Assembly: GCA_030428615.1 (NCBI GenBank)
Contig: JAUIDN010000020.1
Span: 1 to 60,532 of the forward strand
DNA from: Alphaproteobacteria bacterium
GTDB lineage: Bacteria > Pseudomonadota > Alphaproteobacteria > Sphingomonadales > Emcibacteraceae
DNA length: 60,532 nt
Direction: 5' to 3'
Part shown: piece by piece, positions 48,707-56,651 of the stretch
Layout: every line of letters begins with the position of its first letter
How positions within the stretch are numbered: position 1 is the first letter of the stretch
Notes under the pieces: generated by a model
Told to the model about the DNA's origin: nothing
The model's database searches: none
What the model saw: only the letters and a program-made list of their open reading frames with translations
Made by a program: the position numbers and the translations under genes

Positions 48707-49258
48707 ATGAAAAAAATCTTTGCTTTATGCGCCGCTATTCTGGTAGCGGCGTGTTCTGCGACGTCACAGGATGCACGAATTTCAATTTTCCCTAGTGTTA
48801 TGGAAACAGACATTGGGAATGGTGTTTCCTTATCTATAACGGTTGATGATGCAAGGCGTTCACCGTTGATCGGAACCTACCGCGATGGTGCGGAAATTAC
48901 CACCAGCCAGGATCTTGCAGAAACGATCGGACTAGCGCTTGTAGACAGTTTTTCGAAACAGGGTTTTAACGTGAGTGCCGCAAATAACCCTTCTGCCGTT
49001 AGAATGGTTGTGACGTTGGAAGGCCTTACCTACACATATGATGGACAAACTATAAGCAGTAGCGCAGAAACCACGTCACGGGTACGTGTGGATGTTGCTG
49101 AAAAAGGGTTCATTCGTACCTATAATAATTCGGAGCAACGGACAATTCCTTTTGCCGCCAATCAGGATACAAATAATTCACAGCTTAGCAGTACACTAGG
49201 GTCTATGGTTGAAAAGATCGTCAATGACCCTGAACTCATATCCGCGCTTTTAAAGTAA
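48707..49258 (+). CDS. YajG-like lipoprotein
   Basis: A 183-residue lipoprotein with lipobox VAACS (C16). The mature region resembles the YajG family (an uncharacterised outer-membrane lipoprotein, located beside ampG in E. coli): ISIFP, ETDIGNGVSLSITVDDARRSPLIG, LAETIGLALVDSFSKQGF. It follows the M55 gene by 21 nt and is the last of five exported products. Its stop is 3 bp from the stop of the convergent aminotransferase gene. Confidence 0.75.
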   Translation: MKKIFALCAAILVAACSATSQDARISIFPSVMETDIGNGVSLSITVDDARRSPLIGTYRDGAEITTSQDLAETIGLALVDSFSKQGFNVSAANNPSAVRMVVTLEGLTYTYDGQTISSSAETTSRVRVDVAEKGFIRTYNNSEQRTIPFAANQDTNNSQLSSTLGSMVEKIVNDPELISALLK

Positions 49259-49261
49259 GAC

Positions 49262-50377
49262 TTAATTCATCACCGCTTTAAACGCGGCGAGGCATTTATT
49301 CACATTTTCCTCGCGTGCGCTGTGCCCCATAAGGCCGACACGCCAAACCTTTCCGGCTAGCGCACCAAGCCCTGCACCAATTTCAAGATTGTGATCGTTT
49401 AGTAATTTGGCGCGGATCGCTGCTTCATCCGTTATATGATCCGGGATAATAATCGTATTCAGCTGCGGAAGGGCATATTGGGGATCAACCAGATACTTAA
49501 TGCCCATGGCATTAAATCCTTCCCGTAATTTTTGTGACATTTCAGCATGCCGTGACCACGCGTTTTCCAATCCTTCCTCATGAAGGATAAGCAGGCTTTC
49601 ATGAAGGGCGTACATGGCGTTCACAGGGGCAGTGTGATGGTAAGATCTTCCACCTGTTCCGTCCCAATACCCCATCACCAGATTAAGATCCATAAACCAG
49701 CTTTGAACAGGTGTCGTGCGGTTTTTAATTTTTTCAATGGCGCGTTCATTAAAACTGACGGGTGATATGCCGGGCGGGCAGGAAAGACATTTTTGAGACC
49801 CCGAATAGATGGAATCAATTTCCCATCCGTCAACATCTAACGGTGAACCACCAAGTGACGTGACAGCATCGACGATGGTGAGACAATCGTGTGCGCGTGC
49901 AAGTGCGCACAACGCTTTGGTATCTGACGCTACACCTGTTGATGTTTCTGCGGCAACAAAGGCCAGTATTTTTGCATCTCCATTATCCTTTAAGGCCTGC
50001 TCAGCCTTATCAACAGAAACCGGTTTTCCCCATTCATCTTCTATGACAATGGCTTCTCCGCCGCAGCGGACAACATTCTCAACCATGCGGGTTCCGAAAA
50101 CGCCGTTTACGCAAACGATAACTTTATCGCCATGTTCAATTAGATTGGCAAAGCACGTTTCCATGCCAGCGGAACCGGGAGCGGATACCGGAAATGTAAG
50201 TTTATTTTCGGTTTTAAAAGCATATCTGAGAAGTTCTTTTATTTCATCCATCAACGTTTGAAAGGCGGGATCAAGATGCCCGATGGTTGGCCGGGCCATT
50301 GCTTCGAGAACACGCGGCGATACGTCGGATGGCCCCGGGCCCATGAGGGTTCTTTTTGGCGGATTGAATGAATGCAC
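49262..50377 (-). CDS. Alanine-glyoxylate / serine-pyruvate type aminotransferase (class V)
   Basis: A 371-residue class V PLP aminotransferase. [15 protein letters not shown] at the N-terminus, [15 protein letters not shown] (cofactor phosphate), [10 protein letters not shown] with the PLP-pyridine Asp, and [12 protein letters not shown] with PLP lysine K196 are typical of alanine-glyoxylate aminotransferase. Likely reactions are L-alanine + glyoxylate to pyruvate + glycine, or serine-glyoxylate. It stands alone on the minus strand. 2-Aminoethylphosphonate transaminase is less likely given the motif spacing. Confidence 0.9.
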   Translation of the reverse strand: MHSFNPPKRTLMGPGPSDVSPRVLEAMARPTIGHLDPAFQTLMDEIKELLRYAFKTENKLTFPVSAPGSAGMETCFANLIEHGDKVIVCVNGVFGTRMVENVVRCGGEAIVIEDEWGKPVSVDKAEQALKDNGDAKILAFVAAETSTGVASDTKALCALARAHDCLTIVDAVTSLGGSPLDVDGWEIDSIYSGSQKCLSCPPGISPVSFNERAIEKIKNRTTPVQSWFMDLNLVMGYWDGTGGRSYHHTAPVNAMYALHESLLILHEEGLENAWSRHAEMSQKLREGFNAMGIKYLVDPQYALPQLNTIIIPDHITDEAAIRAKLLNDHNLEIGAGLGALAGKVWRVGLMGHSAREENVNKCLAAFKAVMN

Positions 50378-50533
50378 TGTAAATATCTTTCCTGAAAATA
50401 AAATTGTTTTTTAAAACTTAATTCATATGGCAAGTTATGGGAAGACTATATCTCTAAAATAGCCTATCATTTATTTAACTTCTTGACCTGAAAAGAATAT
50501 CAGTTGATAAAAACAGGCGACTAGGGGATATGG

Positions 50534-51928
50534 ATGACAACGAATAACGAAAACATCACCACTGAAAACGAGGCACTGGCTGACGACGTCCATCCGGTAT
50601 CGCCTGAACTTGTGGCGGAAGTCGTTAATGCCCTTAGTGTCAATGATGATGAACAGGTAGATTTTTTACTTGAACCGCTCCACAGCGCCGATGTCGCTGA
50701 CATATTTGAGCAATTAGGCGATTCTGACCGTAAACTTCTAACGACTGTCATAGGTTCTAAAATGGAGCCTGGTGTGCTGTCGGAACTTGATGATAGCACG
50801 CTTGGTGATGTCATTGCCGAAATGGACGACGCTGATGTTGCCCGCGCCATCACCCAGATGGAAAGCGATGACGCCATTCATGTTCTGGAAGACATGAATA
50901 AAGATGAGCAGCGCCGGATTATAGATGCGCTGCCACACGAAGACCGTATTGTCGTTGAGGAAGGACTTTCTTACCCGGAAGAAAGCGCCGGTCGGCTTCT
51001 CCAAAGGAATCTCGTTTCTGTGCCGGGACGCTGGGAAGTGGGAAAAGTAATCGACTATTTCAGAACGGAAAAAGAGTTACCGGACGAATTTTATGAAGTG
51101 TTTGTGGTTGATCCTATGCATCACCCGATCGGCACAGTGAAATTAAACAAGATTCTTCGCAGCGACAGAGAAATCATCATCCGCGATATTATGGAAGAAG
51201 ACCCTACCGTAGTGCGCGTCGATATGGACCAAGAAGAGGTTGCTTATCTGTTCAGACAATATGATTTGACATCTATTGGTGTGGTGGATGATAGCGGACG
51301 CCTTATTGGTGTGATTATGGTTGATGACGTTGTTGACGTTATTGAAGAAGAAGCCGAGGAAGATTTGATGCGCATGGCAGGGGTGCATGAAACTGACATT
51401 GCGGAAAGTGTTTTTGAAGCATCAAAGAACCGGGTAATATGGCTTATTGTTAATTTGGCAACGGCAATTCTTGCTTCGATGGTCATAGCGGTATTTGACG
51501 CAACGATCGAACAAATGGTTGCGTTGGCGGTACTTATGCCGATCGTTGCGTCGATGGGAGGAAACGCCGGGACACAAACGATGACTGTAACCGTGCGGGC
51601 TATTGCAACACGCGACCTTACTTCATCTAATGTCAAGCGGGTAATTTTCCGGGAATTTTCAATTGCCTTGTTGAATGGCGTGATTATAGCTGTTTTAATT
51701 GGCGTTTTATCGGGAGCCTGGTTTCAAAATGCATCACTTGGTGGCGTAATGGGGCTAGCAATGGTGATAAATATGATTATGGCCGGATTAGCGGGTATTT
51801 TGGTCCCTATATGTCTTGATAAACTGAATGTGGATCCTGCCCTTGCCAGCAGTATATTTGTAACCACAATTACAGATGTAATTGGATTTTTTGCTTTTCT
51901 TGGCCTTGCCGCGATGGTCCTTCTATAA
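50534..51928 (+). CDS. mgtE: Magnesium transporter MgtE
   Basis: A 464-residue MgtE. The cytoplasmic N domain (about 20-140, with repeating DADVARAITQ-type segments) and two CBS domains (about 145-270) gate the pore according to Mg2+; five transmembrane helices (about 300-460) follow, with the pore motif MPIVASMGGNAGTQT (about 335-349). It starts at ATG 50534 with AGGGG 6 nt before. No Mg2+ riboswitch is apparent in the 156-nt upstream gap. DUF1489 follows after 9 nt. Confidence 0.96.
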   Translation: MTTNNENITTENEALADDVHPVSPELVAEVVNALSVNDDEQVDFLLEPLHSADVADIFEQLGDSDRKLLTTVIGSKMEPGVLSELDDSTLGDVIAEMDDADVARAITQMESDDAIHVLEDMNKDEQRRIIDALPHEDRIVVEEGLSYPEESAGRLLQRNLVSVPGRWEVGKVIDYFRTEKELPDEFYEVFVVDPMHHPIGTVKLNKILRSDREIIIRDIMEEDPTVVRVDMDQEEVAYLFRQYDLTSIGVVDDSGRLIGVIMVDDVVDVIEEEAEEDLMRMAGVHETDIAESVFEASKNRVIWLIVNLATAILASMVIAVFDATIEQMVALAVLMPIVASMGGNAGTQTMTVTVRAIATRDLTSSNVKRVIFREFSIALLNGVIIAVLIGVLSGAWFQNASLGGVMGLAMVINMIMAGLAGILVPICLDKLNVDPALASSIFVTTITDVIGFFAFLGLAAMVLL

Positions 51929-51937
51929 GATTAAGAT

Positions 51938-52357
51938 ATGTCTGTTAATTTGATAAAATTATGCGTCGGGATAGAGAGCGTTGAACATTTGATTGAAGCG
52001 CGAAAAAAAGACCCGCGAAACAAGGGGAAAAACTATAATTTTCATATTACCCGCTTTAAGCCAAGAAGGGCGAATGAGGTGCTTGATGGTGGATCTCTTT
52101 ATTGGGTAATGAAAGGGTTTGTTCTTGCAAGACAACGAATAATTGGATTGGAAGACATAAAAACTGACAATGGCCTTAAATGCATGATCAAGATGGATAA
52201 AGAAATCCATCTTACAGAAAGTCAGCCCAGGCGTGCATTTCAGGGATGGCGTTATCTTGAAGATAGCGATGCACCGAGAGACTTGCCTGCCGGAAGTAAA
52301 GTCATTGATATTCCACAAGAGATGAGGAATGAACTTAAGGAGCTTGGTCTAATATAA
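51938..52357 (+). CDS. DUF1489 family protein
   Basis: A 139-residue protein of the alphaproteobacterial family DUF1489, function unknown. Typical segments: NLIKLCVGIESVEHL, the HITRFKPRRANEVLDGGSLYWVMKG block, RQRIIGLED and PRRAFQGWRYLE. No signal peptide or membrane segment, so it is probably cytosolic. It starts 9 nt after mgtE and is likely cotranscribed. Its last 23 nt overlap the convergent Bax-like gene. Confidence 0.88.
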   Translation: MSVNLIKLCVGIESVEHLIEARKKDPRNKGKNYNFHITRFKPRRANEVLDGGSLYWVMKGFVLARQRIIGLEDIKTDNGLKCMIKMDKEIHLTESQPRRAFQGWRYLEDSDAPRDLPAGSKVIDIPQEMRNELKELGLI

Positions 52358-53300
52358 GCTCCTGCAAGGCCGTTTTTTCTAACTTGGCTGTATCAAAGCT
52401 TCTTAAATTATTGAGCCTCATGATACTGTTCAAATCATCAATATATTCGAACCCTCTTTCTGAATAATATAAAAGAGTAAACAGCAAATCTTCGTTAACC
52501 CGGATTTTTTTGGGTGACGGGAATTTACTTCGTTCATTTCGGAAATCTTCGTATGCAGGGTGCGTATTTAAATTTAATGCATATCCCTCAACGGCACTGA
52601 TCAGATTTTTGAACTTTCGCACACTGTGCGTTTCTCCGGTTTCCCTTTCAAGTGGTACCAGTCCTTTTTCATCATTCCATACCCACTGCCCGTATAATGC
52701 GTTGGCATCCTGTGCGAACCTTGATGTTCCCCAACCCGTTTCAATTGCGGCCTGCGTCAGGGCGAGGGAAGGTGGAATTATATTCATGCGTTTATAAAGT
52801 TCATTTATATCAAATTCATCCATGCGGTATCTGATCATCTTGCGGCGAAGCCAGTAAAGGTCATTTGTCGACGCTTCACCGTTGAGTTCGATTTTTTTTA
52901 TTATTTTTAAAAGTTTGTTTCTTTCATAAACGATAAATTCGTTTACTTTTAGTATTGGAGGCAATAAGGCAGAAATGAACAATTCTTTTCTCATATCTGC
53001 ATCTTTTATCGTTACCAGTTCGTCAGGGAGTTCCTTCAGAAACAAATTTGGGACGTCAGCTTTACCTAGCATGATTTCATTCAGATCATAACCATATGCG
53101 GCGAATCTCTTCATGACGTCTTCATTTTCAGGCACCTCCAAATGTTTGATAAGGGAGACCGTTGAGAAGCCGATTTTGCTCTGATTCACCTCTTTTACAG
53201 AAATATAGAGTGGAAGACAGATGAAAGTTGCAATAAAAAGAGTGGAAATAACAGCTTTTTTGCCAAAAGATGAAGATTCTTGTTGTATGCTACTAGCCAT
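52335..53300 (-). CDS. Membrane-anchored Bax-like glucosaminidase-domain protein
   Basis: A 321-residue protein with an N-terminal transmembrane anchor (about 15-33, VISTLFIATFICLPLYISV). The C-terminal half (about 165-300) is a glucosaminidase-like domain of the Bax family, seen in PPSLALTQAAIETGWGTSRFAQDANALYGQWVW, with the catalytic-type Glu in AAIETGWG. It probably trims peptidoglycan from the periplasmic face. It is divergent from mipZ and converges with DUF1489, overlapping it by 23 nt. Confidence 0.85.
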   Translation of the reverse strand: MASSIQQESSSFGKKAVISTLFIATFICLPLYISVKEVNQSKIGFSTVSLIKHLEVPENEDVMKRFAAYGYDLNEIMLGKADVPNLFLKELPDELVTIKDADMRKELFISALLPPILKVNEFIVYERNKLLKIIKKIELNGEASTNDLYWLRRKMIRYRMDEFDINELYKRMNIIPPSLALTQAAIETGWGTSRFAQDANALYGQWVWNDEKGLVPLERETGETHSVRKFKNLISAVEGYALNLNTHPAYEDFRNERSKFPSPKKIRVNEDLLFTLLYYSERGFEYIDDLNSIMRLNNLRSFDTAKLEKTALQELILDQAP

Positions 53301-53430
53301 ATAAATCCTAAAAGAGTAAGTTGATCCTCTTAAATATGTATAATAATATAGTGAGTCTTCAATTGCCAGATTTTTAGTTCATTGGGTTTAGGGGCTATTA
53401 CACCTGTCTGGCAGGGGAACGGAGAAGGAA

Positions 53431-54285
53431 ATGCCAAATAAAAAAAACAAGGCACACATTATTGTAGTGGGCAATGAAAAGGGTGGCTCGGGGAAGTCAA
53501 CTACTGCAATGCATATTGTTGTGAGCCTGATGAAGAAAAACTACAGTGTTTCTGTTGTTGATCTTGATTCTCGCCAAAAATCTTTGGCTCGATATCTTGA
53601 GAATAGATTAAATTACGCTAATGCGCATGATTTAACGTTAAGTATTCCGGACGTCTACATTCTTTCCCGTTCCATGGAAGGTGATGTCGACAATATGATG
53701 TTTGAAGATACTAAAAACTTCTCTGAACTTATAGAAGAACTTCATAAAGACTCGGACTTTATTCTTATTGATTGTCCGGGGAGTGATTCAAATCTTGCAA
53801 GACTGGCTCACAGCGTAGCAGATACGTTGATCACACCAATAAATGATAGCTTTGTTGACCTGGATTTACTGGCGACCGTCAATCCCGACACATACAAGGT
53901 TGAAAAATTGAGCCTTTATAGCGAAATGGTCTGGGATGCGAGAAAACACCGTGCCATGACCGACCGGGGAACAATAGACTGGATCGTAATGCGTAACAGG
54001 GTTTCTACGCTTGACGCTAAAAATAAGCGGCGCGTTAATAGTGCGCTCAAGGAATTGCAGAAGAGGGTGTCATTTCGTTATGTGCAGGGGCTGGCTGAGC
54101 GCGTTATTTACCGTGAACTGTTTCCAAAGGGCCTTACATTGGTCGATTTTCGCGATACCGACGAAAAAGTGACAATGTCACATATTGCGGCGCGGCAGGA
54201 AATAAGGAGGTTAATGGCAGATCTCAATCTGCCGGAGATTGAAAAGGAAAAGCCGCAGGCGGATTTAAAAGGTAACGTTGCCTAG
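53431..54285 (+). CDS. mipZ: Division-plane positioning ATPase MipZ
   Basis: A 284-residue ParA/MinD-type P-loop ATPase. Deviant Walker A GNEKGGSGKSTT (about 14-25), VVDLDSRQKSLARYLENR (Walker A') and FILIDCPGSDS (Walker B) are characteristic of MipZ, which in Caulobacter binds ParB at the poles and blocks FtsZ ring formation so division occurs mid-cell. The C-terminal LPKGLTL-like LFPKGLTLVDF segment also fits. No parAB is in the window. A J-domain gene begins at the next base after its TAG. Confidence 0.93.
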   Translation: MPNKKNKAHIIVVGNEKGGSGKSTTAMHIVVSLMKKNYSVSVVDLDSRQKSLARYLENRLNYANAHDLTLSIPDVYILSRSMEGDVDNMMFEDTKNFSELIEELHKDSDFILIDCPGSDSNLARLAHSVADTLITPINDSFVDLDLLATVNPDTYKVEKLSLYSEMVWDARKHRAMTDRGTIDWIVMRNRVSTLDAKNKRRVNSALKELQKRVSFRYVQGLAERVIYRELFPKGLTLVDFRDTDEKVTMSHIAARQEIRRLMADLNLPEIEKEKPQADLKGNVA

Positions 54286-54729
54286 ATGTACTTAATAATT
54301 TTAATTTTAGGTGCATTAATTTTATACTTTGCCGTATCAAGTTATCTGAAAAGTCAGCCTGAAAAATTTAATGATCTGTTTGGTAAGGGGCTCGCCGCAG
54401 TACTTTTTGTCATTGCTTTTATTATTCTCATTAAAGGAAATATACCCGTGGCACTGGTGCTTGCAACTGGTGCAGTGCTTTCCTGGCAGGGGTCGCTCTG
54501 GTCTTACCTTCGCTCAAAAGCTGAAGGTCCGCAGGTCAGTAAACAGTCAAAAGAAACGATGACCCGAGAACAGGCCCTCGCAATTTTAGAACTGACCGGA
54601 AATCCGACAGAAGATGAAGTTAAAGCCGCCCACCATCGACTTATGAAGAAAATTCATCCCGATCAGGGTGGGTCAGGGTATTTCGCCACTCAATTGAATC
54701 AGGCTAAAGATTTGCTGCTCAATAAATAA
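54286..54729 (+). CDS. Membrane-anchored J-domain protein
   Basis: A 147-residue protein with one or two N-terminal hydrophobic helices (about 1-18 and 35-66), then a soluble linker and a C-terminal J domain (about 92-147) with HPD at 124-126 (KKIHPDQGG). The layout is like TIM14/Pam18 and DjlA-type J proteins that recruit DnaK to membranes. The ATG directly abuts the mipZ stop, implying translational coupling. Its partner and role are unknown. Confidence 0.85.
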   Translation: MYLIILILGALILYFAVSSYLKSQPEKFNDLFGKGLAAVLFVIAFIILIKGNIPVALVLATGAVLSWQGSLWSYLRSKAEGPQVSKQSKETMTREQALAILELTGNPTEDEVKAAHHRLMKKIHPDQGGSGYFATQLNQAKDLLLNK

Positions 54730-54744
54730 GAATAAGGATTTAAA

Positions 54745-56142
54745 ATGCCCAAGAAGCATAAATTTAACAATTCTATTTTACGTGAATATGACATCAGAGG
54801 CATTGTGGGAGACACGCTGACCGAAAGTGATGCAGAGGCGATAGGCCGCGCATTTGGTTCCGTTATCATAAGAAATGGTGGGCAGAAAGTATGTCTTGGA
54901 TATGATGGTCGGTTGAGTTCGCCGATGATGGAGGCAGCAATATTAAAAGGACTGCTTTCCACGGGAATAGATGTTGTCAGAATAGGGCTCGGGCCGTCGC
55001 CCATGCTTTATTATTCCGTGTACGAGCTTGACGCCGATGGCGGCATTATGATCACGGGCTCGCATAATCCACCACATTATAACGGTTTTAAAATGATGAT
55101 TGGTAAGGGCGGGTGCTACGGGGAGCAAATACAGGAAATCGGCCGTATGAGCGCAGAAGGCGATCTTGAAGAAGGCGCGGGTAAGGAAAGTAAAATTGCG
55201 ATATTCGATCGTTATATCGATCGCATGCTGCAGGATGTTGATTTTGAAGCGCTCAAAAAGGCAGACCTGACAGTTGGATGGGACGCCGGAAATGGTGCCT
55301 CAGGTGATGTAATTGCATCCCTGACCAAACGATTGCCGGGTAAACATGTCCTTTTAAATGAAAAAATAGACGGCACTTTCCCATCCCATCATCCTGATCC
55401 GACTGTGCCCAAAAATCTGGTTGAGCTTCAGGAAGCGGTGGCGGACCAGAATATGGATATGGGTGTTGCTTTTGATGGTGATGGGGATCGCATCGGAGCG
55501 ATTGATTGCGGCGGCGAAATTATATGGGGAGATCAGCTTCTCGCAATTCTTGCAAAAGATGTACTGGAAGACCTTCCGGGTTCGAAAATTATTGCAGATA
55601 TTAAATGCAGTCAGGTGCTTTTTGATCATATCAAACGGTTGGGTGGTGAGCCGGTAATGTGGAAAACCGGACATTCGCTTATTAAAAGCAAAATGGTTGA
55701 ATTAAATGCGCCGCTGGCAGGGGAAATGAGCGGACATATTTTCTTTAAGCACAAATATTATGGCTTTGATGATGCCGTATACGTTGCGCTTCGCTTATTA
55801 AATACAGTTGCGAGGTCCGGCGATGGTCTTGAAGGGTTGCGTAAAAGCCTCCCATCTGTGGTCAATACGCCTGAAATACGTATTGAATGTGAAGAAGGCA
55901 GGCCCTTTGTTATCGTCGATGAAGTGCTTGCGCGCCTTCGTAAGGCTGGAGCAGATGTCAATGATCTTGATGGGGCGCGGGTACTCACAGATGATGGCTG
56001 GTGGCTTATTCGGGCCTCAAACACGCAAAATGTGATTGTCGCCCGATGTGAAGGTAAAGATAAGGAAGCATTAGCCCGTGTTTATGAGCAGTTATCGGCG
56101 CAACTTCGTTTAAGCGGTGTGGAGCCCCCCAAACTTCCCTAA
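54745..56142 (+). CDS. Phosphomannomutase/phosphoglucomutase
   Basis: A 465-residue alpha-D-phosphohexomutase. The four family motifs are visible: phosphoserine loop ITGSHNPPHYNG with S106, metal loop VAFDGDGDR, sugar-specificity loop GEMSGHIFF (GEMSGH) and the C-terminal phosphate-binding loop RASNTQNVIVARCE. It interconverts mannose or glucose 6- and 1-phosphates for sugar-nucleotide synthesis (LPS, exopolysaccharide). The AlgC/ManB-type dual specificity is inferred from the GEMSGH motif. It follows the J-domain gene by 15 nt. The 167-nt gap after it is very AT-rich, with no clear terminator. Confidence 0.94.
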   Translation: MPKKHKFNNSILREYDIRGIVGDTLTESDAEAIGRAFGSVIIRNGGQKVCLGYDGRLSSPMMEAAILKGLLSTGIDVVRIGLGPSPMLYYSVYELDADGGIMITGSHNPPHYNGFKMMIGKGGCYGEQIQEIGRMSAEGDLEEGAGKESKIAIFDRYIDRMLQDVDFEALKKADLTVGWDAGNGASGDVIASLTKRLPGKHVLLNEKIDGTFPSHHPDPTVPKNLVELQEAVADQNMDMGVAFDGDGDRIGAIDCGGEIIWGDQLLAILAKDVLEDLPGSKIIADIKCSQVLFDHIKRLGGEPVMWKTGHSLIKSKMVELNAPLAGEMSGHIFFKHKYYGFDDAVYVALRLLNTVARSGDGLEGLRKSLPSVVNTPEIRIECEEGRPFVIVDEVLARLRKAGADVNDLDGARVLTDDGWWLIRASNTQNVIVARCEGKDKEALARVYEQLSAQLRLSGVEPPKLP

Positions 56143-56309
56143 AATTGGCTGTTTTTCAGGTATATTTCTCATTATTTCCGAATTATGATATGATTAATTC
56201 TTAAGATTTATAATGTCTTTATTGGATTTTTTTTGATTTTGCCCTTTAAAAACAAAATAATAATTTTATCTTTAATATAGTAAATAATTTGTAGTTAAGC
56301 GACGGAAGA

Positions 56310-56636
56310 ATGAGCAAACAAGACAAAGACAATGAAGGTGGCGTTCAAGGTTCGGTAATAACCAAGACGAAACCTAAGACAAAGAAACCATCAATGTATA
56401 AGGTTCTCATGTTAAATGATGATTATACACCGATGGATTTTGTCGTTCATGTATTGCAAAAATTTTTTAAAATGCCTGAACCTGAAGCAATGAGAATTAT
56501 GCTTCAGGTGCATCAGCAAGGGATCGGTGTGTGCGGTATTTTCAGTTTTGAAGTTGCGGAAAGCAAGGTACATCAAGTGGTTGATTATGCCCGAAAGCAT
56601 GAACACCCGCTTCAATGCACTCTGGAAAAAGATTAA
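56310..56636 (+). CDS. clpS: ATP-dependent Clp protease adaptor ClpS
   Basis: A 108-residue adaptor that hands N-degron substrates to ClpAP. The flexible N-tail (about 1-25) is followed by the core [20 protein letters not shown], with the N-end pocket residues in NDDYTPM, and [12 protein letters not shown], then [19 protein letters not shown]. It is 15 nt before clpA, the typical pairing. Upstream is a 167-nt AT-rich gap where a promoter is expected; candidate hexamers there are too weak to call. Confidence 0.97.
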   Translation: MSKQDKDNEGGVQGSVITKTKPKTKKPSMYKVLMLNDDYTPMDFVVHVLQKFFKMPEPEAMRIMLQVHQQGIGVCGIFSFEVAESKVHQVVDYARKHEHPLQCTLEKD

Positions 56637-56651
56637 TCTCAGGAGAGACAA

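Noticed and set aside
50378-50533. Mg2+ riboswitch or promoter before mgtE
   Set aside because: No M-box-like structure is visible and the TTGACC/TGATAA pair has a very poor -10.
56143-56309. CtrA box or promoter before clpS
   Set aside because: TTAA pairs and TTG-like hexamers are present but with wrong spacing or weak matches in very AT-rich DNA.
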